Shown: positions 45,128-51,668 of the stretch, piece after piece
How positions within the stretch are numbered: the stretch's first letter is position 1
Layout of the letters: each line of letters begins with the position of its first letter
DNA from: Deltaproteobacteria bacterium
GTDB taxonomy: Bacteria > Desulfobacterota > Syntrophobacteria > Syntrophobacterales > Thermodesulforhabdaceae
Assembly (NCBI GenBank): GCA_019309115.1
Contig: JAFDGW010000016.1
Coordinates: forward strand, 1 to 51,668
Length of the DNA stretch: 51,668 bases
Reading direction: 5' to 3'
Translations under genes and position numbers: made by a program
The notes under the pieces: model-generated
What the model was told of the DNA's origin: nothing
Database searches by the model: none
The model's input: the letters and a program-made list of their open reading frames with translations, nothing else

Positions 45128-46346
45128 AGTGAGCCTCCAGATAAGCTTGCATTCTGGATTTTATGACCTGAAAAGCCGTAAAAGGAAAGCTTTCCAGGAT
45201 TTTTTTCTTTGCATCCCTGTGTTCCAGCAGAGACAAAACCGATGACCGCAGTCGTTCAGGCGTCAGCTCGTCGGGGTGGATGTAGTCGCAAAAGCCTTGT
45301 TCAGCCAGTATCTGCGCCCTGATAAGCTGTTCCTTCCGGGGAATCGTTCTCGGCACAATAAGGCATGGCTTTCTCTGGGACAGAATTTCGCAAACAGTAT
45401 TATACCCTCCCATGCTTACCACCACGTCTGACACACCTATAAGGGCTTCCATAAGCCTGTGGAATCGTATGGTTTTCCAGCCAAGACGAGCAGTTCTTCT
45501 TTCGATTTCGGTAAACTTGGACAGCGTGAGAAAAGGACCGGTTGCGAGCACGGCAACAAAGTTGGCCGCATCACCGCCTTTCTCAAAAGCTTTCAAAAAG
45601 GTATCGAGTACTGGATAGCCATCTCCTCCTCCGCCGGTCGTCACAAGAACCACTGGTTTGCTCCCATCGATGCCCACTTCTTTGCGGGCACTTTCCATGT
45701 CATCTGCTGTTGGAACATAACGAGGAATGTAACCGGTAAAATAAATTTTCTCTGCTACAGAATTTGGAATATCGTATTCGACAATGGGATCATAATAATC
45801 TCGCACTCCGTAAATCCACACCTCATCGTACAGATTCTCCATCGCTTCATAGACGTTTTTCTCACGCCATTCCCTTACGGTTTCTTCCGCACTATCCATA
45901 ACATCTCTAAGTCCCAGGACTGTCCTGCATGAAGGAAGCTCTTTCCTAAGCCATTCGAGGGTGCCTACAATTTCCTTTTTCAGACCGAGAGGTGCCTTAT
46001 CAACGATGAAAAAATCTGGGGTAAAGGATTTCGTTGTTGCCAGTATGATGGCCTCTCTTATGGAAAGAACCTGAAACGCTTCCAGCTTCATGGAAAGGGG
46101 AAGATATTCTTCATTGGTAATCTTTATCATGCCGGGAATTCGAACGAAATCCACGTTCTTGGGAATAAGAAATCGGCCTACCATGGGTGAACCGGTTACG
46201 ATGATGATGTTGGCCGGGAGGGAGCGAACGTTTTTGGCAATAGCAAGTGTTCTACGAATATGCCCCAACCCGTAGGTATCATGCGAATACATCAAAACTC
46301 TGAGAGCTTGCCTGACCTCCAAAGCCTGCCATCTCCAGGGTATCAA
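45120..46346 (-). CDS. GT28-like glycosyltransferase (COG4671 type)
   Basis: This 408-residue GT-B protein has the N-terminal MYSHDTYGLGHIRRTLAIAKNV motif and a C-terminal VVVSMGGYNTVCEILSQRKPCLIVPR segment, the nucleotide-sugar binding core of the MurG/GT28-related group. It is a paralogue of the protein at 40414-41589. The start is uncertain: the TTG at 46346 overlaps the BKACE stop, but homologues usually begin near LRVLMYSHD, about 16 residues later. No start has a convincing ribosome binding site. Confidence 0.88.
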   Translation of the reverse strand: MIPWRWQALEVRQALRVLMYSHDTYGLGHIRRTLAIAKNVRSLPANIIIVTGSPMVGRFLIPKNVDFVRIPGMIKITNEEYLPLSMKLEAFQVLSIREAIILATTKSFTPDFFIVDKAPLGLKKEIVGTLEWLRKELPSCRTVLGLRDVMDSAEETVREWREKNVYEAMENLYDEVWIYGVRDYYDPIVEYDIPNSVAEKIYFTGYIPRYVPTADDMESARKEVGIDGSKPVVLVTTGGGGDGYPVLDTFLKAFEKGGDAANFVAVLATGPFLTLSKFTEIERRTARLGWKTIRFHRLMEALIGVSDVVVSMGGYNTVCEILSQRKPCLIVPRTIPRKEQLIRAQILAEQGFCDYIHPDELTPERLRSSVLSLLEHRDAKKKILESFPFTAFQVIKSRMQAYLEAHFE

Positions 46347-47200
46347 AAAACTTTATCAAGCATATTCAAAATGCGATCCTTATTCTCCTTTGGCAAAGAC
46401 AGAATTTCCCTGGCTTCATCGGGCGAGGCAATTTCTCTTCCAATTTCCCTTGTGATTCTGACAATCTTTTCCACCAAAGCCGGATTAGAAGCAAGGCTTC
46501 CATCCGGCATGTATAGGTTGTCTTCCAGACCAATCCTGACATGCCCCCCCATGACTATTGCAGCAACCGCCAGAGGAATTTCCATTTTCCCTATACCCGC
46601 AACAGACCAGGTCGAACCAGGCGGAATGCTGTCAACAAGGAACTGAAGATTTTTCACTGAGCCCGCCATTGCCCCTGGTGCACCAAGAACAAAGTCAAAA
46701 TGGAAAGGCGGGTGAATCCATCCTTTTTTGTGAAGGTAAAGCGCATTGTTTATCATACCAGCTTCGAAAACCTCAATTTCCGGCTTTACCCCCGTTTCGT
46801 TAAAAATCTTTGCCATGTATTCCAGGAGCTGAGGGGGATTTTCATACACCATACCCGGCAGATTATTGGATCCTGTCGTAAATGAAGCCATCTCCGGACA
46901 AAGACGAATGGGCTTTGAACGAGCTTCCCAATCTTTGCCCGCTCGCCCGCCGGTAGAAAGCTGGATTATCACTTCAGGAGCAACTTCTTTTATTTTGCGC
47001 ACAATTTCCTTGAATACTTCAATGTCCAGAGTGGGTTTCAATTGGGCATCACGGGCGTGAACATGGAAAAGCACAGCTCCCGCATCGGCACAACGTCTGA
47101 CATCATAAGCTATTTCATCGGGTGTTACCGGAAGATTTGGATTCATCTCCTTAGTGGGAACGTTGCCCGTTAGCGCAACAGTGATTATGAGTTTTTCCAT
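46343..47200 (-). CDS. BKACE family beta-keto acid cleavage enzyme
   Basis: This 285-residue zinc enzyme of the DUF849 family condenses a beta-keto acid with acetyl-CoA, as Kce does for 3-keto-5-aminohexanoate in lysine fermentation. The zinc-binding HVH lies in VLFHVHARDA and the expected glutamate in VRIGLEDNLY. The N-terminal IITVALTGNVPTKEMNPNLP is the family signature. ATG at 47200 is preferred over the TTG at 47215; GAAGGGAAG precedes it. It lies 11 bp after the TRAP permease gene, so an imported acid is a possible substrate. Which keto acid is used cannot be told. Confidence 0.92.
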   Translation of the reverse strand: MEKLIITVALTGNVPTKEMNPNLPVTPDEIAYDVRRCADAGAVLFHVHARDAQLKPTLDIEVFKEIVRKIKEVAPEVIIQLSTGGRAGKDWEARSKPIRLCPEMASFTTGSNNLPGMVYENPPQLLEYMAKIFNETGVKPEIEVFEAGMINNALYLHKKGWIHPPFHFDFVLGAPGAMAGSVKNLQFLVDSIPPGSTWSVAGIGKMEIPLAVAAIVMGGHVRIGLEDNLYMPDGSLASNPALVEKIVRITREIGREIASPDEAREILSLPKENKDRILNMLDKVF

Positions 47201-47211
47201 AAGGCTTCCCT

Positions 47212-49299
47212 TCAAATTGTGTTGGCCTGATGTTGTCCAAAGTGCCGAGCCCTAAACTTTTGCCACAGGTATATAGCAACAAACAACATAACACCGAGGA
47301 TGTACATAAAATACCTTTTATTGTAAGGCAAGCCAATCCACTTGCTCGCAAGTTCCGGTCTCATGAGAATAAGGGTAACACACAGCAAAAACGGCACTTC
47401 GTACCACTTGTTCCAAGTGGCAAACCAGCCTTGAGTTGCTGAAGCAAAGGCGAAGTTTCCAATACAGGCCATTGCAAATATGAGGAGAGCCTGAGGCCAG
47501 CTGTTTATGTTGTGGAGGATGAGGTCGTGATTGAATATGAACATGAACGGCAAGATAGCTGTTCGTATGTCGTAGGTAAATCCCTGGAGGCCTGTTGGAA
47601 TTGGTTCAGAATTTGCGATTGCTGATGCTGCATAGGCTGCAAGTCCCACCGGTGGAGTATCATCCGCAAGGATACCGAAGTAAAAACAAAAAAGATGGGC
47701 GGCCATGAGAGGCACTTCGAGTCCGTTCATAGCCCCGACGTGTACCAAGGCCGGTGCAGTGAGTGAAGCCATAACGATGTAAGTTGCCGTCGTCGGGAGG
47801 CCCATTCCCAGGAGCAGGGATGCGACGGCCGTTATAATCAGCATGAGGTAAATATTACCCCTCGACAGAACGGCCACAATTTCCGTTATCAAACCACCAA
47901 GTCCCATGGTCACCACACCAACGATGATACCCGATGCTGCCGTCGCTACTGCAACGGTTACCATGTTACGTCCCCCCGAAACCATACTATCAACAAGCAA
48001 TTTCCCTGTTTTCTTCAAATGTTCACTCACTGACTCTTTGTTGCTTATCGCCTCAACAATAGCCCTGATTATCATGACCGAAATCAAAACGATAATGGCC
48101 CGGAAAGCAGCTAGCTCAGGGGTGTGTCTCGGAATTATAAGTTCATATACAAGAACAGCAACGGGAATGAGAAAATGAAGACCACTCTTCAACGTTGCCC
48201 AAAACCTCGGCAATTGATCTCTCGAAAGCCCTTTCAATCCGAGTTTCGATGCTTCAACGTGCACAATCCAGAAAAGTGCCGCATAGGATGCAAAAGCCGG
48301 AATCGCTGCCGCTTTTACTACGTCTATGTACGCAACGCTAAGGTATTCCGCGATTATGAAGGCTGCTGCTCCCATGATGGGCGGTGCAAGCTGCCCGTCG
48401 GTACTCGCCGCCACTTCAATGGCAGCCGCCTTCTTTGGCGGATAGCCAACACTCTTCATCAGAGGTATGGTAAAGGTGCCGGTAGTGACAATATTAGCCA
48501 CGCTGGACCCCGACACCATGCCGGTCAGAGCACTTCCTACTATCGCTGCTTTGGCCGGTCCACCTTTGAAGCCCCCCAGCAGGCTTATGGCAAGTTGAAT
48601 GAAATAACGCCCTGCTCCTGCTCGGTCGAGCATAGCACCGAAAAAAACAAAATAAAAAACAATGCTTGCGGAAACGTCGAGAGGAATGCCGTAAATACCT
48701 TCCGTCGAAAGACTTATCTGAGTAACGTAACGGTTAAGCGATGTTCCCTTGAAAGCCAGAAAACTGGGCATGTAAGGCCCAAAGAAACAGTAGAGCGTAA
48801 AAAGCAGAGCAATGGTCGGTAATGCAGGTCCAATGGCTCTTCTGGCAGCCTCCAACAGGGTTATAACCAGGGCTGCTCCGAATATTATGTCCCTTGTGTT
48901 GGGAATTCCCATTCTCATGGAAATGCCTTCGTAATCTATAGCTATATAAAGGGCCGCAAGAACCGCTACTATTCCAAAAATCCAGTCCAGAAGCGGAATT
49001 TTGTTGGTAGGAGCAATAAACTTGCGAAAGCCTTTGTCAGAAGTTTTCCTTAATGCAGGATACCCCCAGAATGTAATGGCCATTGCACAGGCAAGATGAA
49101 TGGCTCGGATATAAGTGCTTTCCAGGATCAACCAGCTGGCTATAGACATTTGAAACAAGCACCATACAATAGCAACAAAGGGAACGATGAATTTAGTAGG
49201 ACCTTCAAGCTGGCGAAATCTCCCGCTTTCTTCCTCGGCTATCCTCCGAGCACGCTCGATCCCTTTTCTGTCTTTTTCTACGAAGTCCGTGGGTAACAT
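47212..49299 (-). CDS. TRAP transporter fused permease (DctQM type, TAXI system)
   Basis: This 695-residue polytopic protein combines the small (4-helix) and large (12-helix) TRAP permease domains in one chain. The large-domain signatures LLLGMGLPTTATYIVMA and the segment GSALTGMVSGSSVANIVTTGTFTIPLMK are clear. Fused permeases of this kind work with TAXI-type receptors, and a TAXI gene lies just upstream. A secondary transporter driven by an ion gradient is expected. Substrate is unknown; the adjacent BKACE gene suggests a carboxylate or amino-keto acid. Confidence 0.94.
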   Translation of the reverse strand: MLPTDFVEKDRKGIERARRIAEEESGRFRQLEGPTKFIVPFVAIVWCLFQMSIASWLILESTYIRAIHLACAMAITFWGYPALRKTSDKGFRKFIAPTNKIPLLDWIFGIVAVLAALYIAIDYEGISMRMGIPNTRDIIFGAALVITLLEAARRAIGPALPTIALLFTLYCFFGPYMPSFLAFKGTSLNRYVTQISLSTEGIYGIPLDVSASIVFYFVFFGAMLDRAGAGRYFIQLAISLLGGFKGGPAKAAIVGSALTGMVSGSSVANIVTTGTFTIPLMKSVGYPPKKAAAIEVAASTDGQLAPPIMGAAAFIIAEYLSVAYIDVVKAAAIPAFASYAALFWIVHVEASKLGLKGLSRDQLPRFWATLKSGLHFLIPVAVLVYELIIPRHTPELAAFRAIIVLISVMIIRAIVEAISNKESVSEHLKKTGKLLVDSMVSGGRNMVTVAVATAASGIIVGVVTMGLGGLITEIVAVLSRGNIYLMLIITAVASLLLGMGLPTTATYIVMASLTAPALVHVGAMNGLEVPLMAAHLFCFYFGILADDTPPVGLAAYAASAIANSEPIPTGLQGFTYDIRTAILPFMFIFNHDLILHNINSWPQALLIFAMACIGNFAFASATQGWFATWNKWYEVPFLLCVTLILMRPELASKWIGLPYNKRYFMYILGVMLFVAIYLWQKFRARHFGQHQANTI

Positions 49300-49388
49300 T
49301 CCCCCCTCCGGATAAAATCAAGCTCAGAAAATCACAATTTACCTGATGTGGGATGTGCAAATAGAGCACACCCCACTTGCTGGATTTG

Positions 49389-50366
49389 TTACTTAATCAA
49401 GCCGGCCTCTTTGTAGTACTTCAAAGCACCTGGATGAATAGGAGCGCTCAAACCTTCGAGCATGTTCTGTTTTGTGAGCACTTCAAAGGCGGGATGGAGT
49501 TTTTTAAATTGGTCTAGGTTCTCGAAAATTTCCTTTGTGATGGCATACACCACTTCATCAGGCATGTCGGCCCGAGTTACAAAGGTTGCCTTTACACCAA
49601 AGGTTGGAACGTCCTCTTTGTTCAATGCCTGAGGGTAAAACTTAATTGGAACGTAGGCGGGTGCATAATAAGGAAACTTCTGACACAGCTTGTCAATATT
49701 TGGAATTGCAACAAAAAGAACTTTTCGGCTTCCTGCCGTGGCCTCTTTAATGGCACCAGATGGATGGCCAACGGTGTAGAAAAATGCATCAATGCGGCCA
49801 TCCTGCAGCATGCCAGGAGCTTCAGCTGCTTTCAATCCCTCGGCTACTATGTCTTTTTTCCAGTCAATGCCGTTTATGGTAAGCGCATCTATAGAGTTCT
49901 GCCTCTGGCCGGAACCAGGATTACCAATGTTCACTCTTTTGCCCTTCAAATCGGCAAAGGTTTTTATGCCGGCATCTGCCGCTGCCACAAGTGTTACAGC
50001 TTCGGGATGCAACGCGAATACTGCTCTTAAATTCTTCTGCGGCTTGCCTTTCCATTCTGCCAAACCATTATACGCCTGATACTGCCTGTCGGACTGCACA
50101 ATGCCGAATTCAAGATCCCCCGCCATAACTGCATTGACATTGAAAACAGATCCTGCAGTGGATTCAACAGTCGCCCTGATGTGATAAATGTCTTTTTTCG
50201 CATTTATCATGCGGCTGATCGCACCACCAGCAGGATAGTAAACTCCGGTAACACCACCAGTTCCAATGGTAATAAAAGTTATCTTAGCACTGACACCTTG
50301 AGGCACGAAACTGAAAGCAAATACCAAAGCGGCCAAGAACGTCAAAATACCGGCAATCCTTCTCAT
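49389..50366 (-). CDS. TAXI family TRAP transporter solute-binding protein
   Basis: This 325-residue periplasmic receptor has a signal peptide of about 26 residues, cleaved near VSA-KIT. The start of the mature protein, TIGTGGVTGVYYPAGGAISR, is the TAXI signature. ATG at 50366 has AGGGAGG 7 bp upstream, while an earlier in-frame start at 50402 would put a charged stretch before the signal peptide. It is the first gene of the leftward series, followed after 89 bp by the permease. It binds an unknown carboxylate-like solute. Confidence 0.94.
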   Translation of the reverse strand: MRRIAGILTFLAALVFAFSFVPQGVSAKITFITIGTGGVTGVYYPAGGAISRMINAKKDIYHIRATVESTAGSVFNVNAVMAGDLEFGIVQSDRQYQAYNGLAEWKGKPQKNLRAVFALHPEAVTLVAAADAGIKTFADLKGKRVNIGNPGSGQRQNSIDALTINGIDWKKDIVAEGLKAAEAPGMLQDGRIDAFFYTVGHPSGAIKEATAGSRKVLFVAIPNIDKLCQKFPYYAPAYVPIKFYPQALNKEDVPTFGVKATFVTRADMPDEVVYAITKEIFENLDQFKKLHPAFEVLTKQNMLEGLSAPIHPGALKYYKEAGLIK

Positions 50367-50469
50367 AGCGTCCCTCCCTTTTGTTTTACGGCTCACCACC
50401 ATGCCTAAAACTACGCTTTCTTTTTAATGACCCATACACGCGAAATTTCGAAACTAACTTCTGTCCCCC

Positions 50470-50497
50470 ACTATCAGGAAGCACGCTAAAAAGTCAA
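50470..50497 (-). promoter_or_regulatory. Possible promoter of the TAXI-TRAP and downstream genes
   Basis: On the minus strand TTGACT at 50497-50492 is followed after 16 bp by GATAGT at 50475-50470. It would give a leader of about 100 nt before the TAXI ATG. A perfect 10-bp palindrome, CGAAATTTCG at 50441-50450, lies just downstream and could be an operator. The evidence is sequence resemblance only. Confidence 0.35.
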
Positions 50498-50528
50498 TCC
50501 CCTTGGAAATTTTGTTTTAGCATACGGA

Positions 50529-51065
50529 TCATCCGGACACTATTCCAACAAAGCCGTTAACCATAAACTGAACCGCCAGTACGGCTAGAAGAAGCCCCAT
50601 AATCCTTGAAAGCACCTTGATCCCACTCAGTCCCAAGGTTTTTCGAATGTAGGTTCCAAAAGAAAAAGTGAGAAAGATGGTACAGCACACCAAAACTGTA
50701 GCCAGAATAATGAGCCATGAATACGATCCTCCGGTATAGGAATGACGCCACACCAACACCGCCGTTATTGCGCCGGGTCCTGCAAGCAGGGGCGTAGCAA
50801 TGGGCACAAGGGCCACATTTTCACGGCTTAGGCTTTCCTCCTCCTCTTGAGCACTGGTTTTCATACCCGTAGGCAGCAACTGAAGCATTTGCAGAGCGTA
50901 AAGGAAAAAAATGAATCCTCCCGCGATCTGGAAAGCGGGAATGGAAATATCAAAAAAATTGAGGATTGCATCTCCACCCCACACGAACAGAATTAGTACA
51001 ACGGCCGAAGCAAAAGCCGCCTCAGCGGCTATCCGAATTTGTTCTCTTCGGGTACAGTGATTTGT
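50529..51065 (-). pseudogene. marC-family membrane protein gene, 5' end disrupted
   Basis: The recognisable MarC part begins about TNHCTRREQIRIAAEAA and continues through FFDISIPAFQIAGGFIFFLYALQMLQ, ATPLLAGPGAITAVLV and GLSGIKVLSRIMGLLLAVLAVQFMVNGF, to a normal C-terminus. The expected first membrane helix with the family NPxG motif is missing. Instead the frame runs back through sequence that is antisense to an IS607-type tnpA. The gene therefore seems to have lost its start by insertion of that element. An in-frame ATG at 51113 has no ribosome binding site. It could still make a chimeric protein, but a pseudogene is more likely. Confidence 0.7.
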
Positions 51066-51086
51066 AAAAAGGAGGTTGACAACAGT

Positions 51087-51108
51087 TGCTAAATAGTGCG
51101 CATTAGCA
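51087..51108. repeat. Short inverted repeat near the left end of the IS607 remnant
   Basis: TGCTAA at 51087-51092 and TTAGCA at 51103-51108 form a perfect 6-bp inverted repeat at about the junction between marC and the element. IS607 elements lack long terminal inverted repeats, so its meaning is unclear. Confidence 0.3.
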
Positions 51109-51118
51109 TACATTAATA

Positions 51119-51427
51119 TGGTCGTTAAGTGCACAGCAAATAAAAGAGCTTTTTGGTATTCACAGGAACACTCTGCTGAAATGGGAGAAGGAGGGTCTTC
51201 TACAACCTGTAAGGACGCCGGGTGGTAGGAGAAGGTATAGGAAAAAAGATGTAGAGAAGCTACTTGGGATTTGTGAAGAAGAGATAGAGAAAGCTGATGT
51301 AATTTTGTATGCACGTGTACCAACAAAAAAGCAGGAAGAGTATTTAAGGAATCAGATTGAAAGACTTGAATGCTTTGCAAGGGAGAAAGGTTGGAATTAC
51401 GAAGTAATCTCAGAAATAGCAAAGTGA
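51119..51427 (+). pseudogene. tnpA: IS607 serine recombinase tnpA, remnant
   Basis: Translation in this frame gives a MerR-like helix-turn-helix (QIKELFGIHRNTLLKWEKEG, then RTPGGRRRYRKKDVEKLLG) followed by the start of the serine-recombinase domain (VILYARVPTKKQEEYLRNQ) and a stop after VISEIAK. The catalytic serine expected in YARVS reads proline. About 100-120 C-terminal residues are missing, and the frame has no proper start codon: a TAG lies at 51104-51106 and the ATG at 51118 is in another frame. The gene is inactive. The N-terminal region matches IS607 TnpA best; a MerR regulator alone is unlikely because of the recombinase segment. Confidence 0.85.
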
Positions 51428-51448
51428 CTTCCTTTGCAGCAAGAGTTT

Positions 51449-51668
51449 ATGGTTCTCGTGAAGGGAAAAAGAGAAATGATAACTCTTTCATGCAGACTGG
51501 AGTTTAAAACAGCAAAAGAAGTATTGGAACTTCTACGAAACTTTTCGTCGTGCATACGGTATGCATACAACAGACTCCTTGAAGGGATGGACAGAAAGGA
51601 ACTAAAGAAACATTTGCAAAAGATATTTCCTCTCAATTCAAGATACTGTGATGACGCTATTATGAAAG
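51449..51668 (+). CDS. tnpB: TnpB (IS607/IS605 family), N-terminal part, truncated by window end
   Basis: The partial frame reads MVLVKGKREMITLSCRLEF, then a segment with CIRYAYNRLLEG and FPLNSRYCDDAIMK, which matches the start of TnpB, the RNA-guided nuclease ancestor of Cas12. The open frame runs to the window edge with 73 codons. A TTG about eight codons earlier (TTG CAG CAA GAG TTT ATG) is an alternative start. The RuvC residues and the downstream guide-RNA region would lie outside the window, so activity cannot be judged. Confidence 0.85.
   Translation, partial: MVLVKGKREMITLSCRLEFKTAKEVLELLRNFSSCIRYAYNRLLEGMDRKELKKHLQKIFPLNSRYCDDAIMK

Larger units (their letters stand above)
51070..51668 (+). 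mobile_element. IS607-family element, decayed, cut by the window end
   Basis: The two genes expected of IS607, a serine-recombinase tnpA and a tnpB, are found in order on the + strand. tnpA has lost its catalytic half and tnpB is intact as far as the window goes. The left boundary is near 51070 by loss of MarC homology. The right end and any reRNA are beyond the window. Confidence 0.8.

Noticed and set aside
51066-51422. N-terminal 119 residues of the long minus-strand frame continuing from marC
   Set aside because: This part is antisense to the IS607 tnpA remnant and does not resemble MarC.
51397-51636. 79-codon frame on the minus strand
   Set aside because: It is antisense to the tnpB start, whose protein is clearly recognisable.

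Overview
The window looks like part of the chromosome of an anaerobic, probably thermophilic, Gram-negative bacterium of the Desulfobacterota (Syntrophobacter / Thermodesulforhabdus-like). This is inferred from gene content: a type I-B (Tneap) CRISPR-Cas locus, an archaeal-type 3-dehydroquinate synthase, a MacAB/TolC-type efflux set that needs an outer membrane, a DUF6485 protein, a TAXI-TRAP importer and a U32 protein. No rRNA or tRNA gene was found to fix the taxonomy.

Region 1 (1-11744) is one CRISPR-Cas locus read leftward. The operon is cas6-cas8b1(cst1)-small subunit-cas7-cas5-cas3-cas4-cas1-cas2, then a leader, then an array of 35 identical 30-bp repeats plus one degenerate terminal repeat and 35 spacers. 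The C-terminal (Cas11-like) part of Cas8b1 appears as a separate gene in another frame with its own ribosome binding site.

Region 2 (12015-16768, leftward) is a tolC-hlyD-ATPase-permease tripartite efflux operon. It is divergent from region 3 (16907-23407, rightward), an aromatic amino acid operon: DHQ synthase II, pheA, a type I dehydroquinase-like protein, aroE and aroA, followed by a PBP4-type carboxypeptidase. The dehydroquinase-like protein appears to lack both the Schiff-base lysine and the catalytic histidine of its family.

Region 4 (23336-29388) is mixed: a half-permease, a UDP-glucuronate decarboxylase-like SDR, a LysM-amidase lipoprotein, a U32 protein, an isochorismatase-family hydrolase, a small membrane protein with a DUF6485 protein, and a secreted protein of unknown role.

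Region 5 (29969-50366) is about 20 kb of leftward genes with very short gaps or overlaps: TAXI receptor, fused TRAP permease, BKACE enzyme, four glycosyltransferases, a cysteine-cluster protein, a methyltransferase, a short FtsX permease, a 53-residue zinc-ribbon protein, an ABC ATPase, a 1638-residue M28-like/FtsX fusion and two large polytopic membrane proteins. It reads like an uncharacterised envelope glycoconjugate synthesis and export/remodelling system and is the best candidate here for an undescribed system.

Region 6 (50529-51668) is a marC gene whose 5' end is replaced by a decayed IS607-family element: a broken serine-recombinase tnpA and the start of tnpB, which runs off the window.
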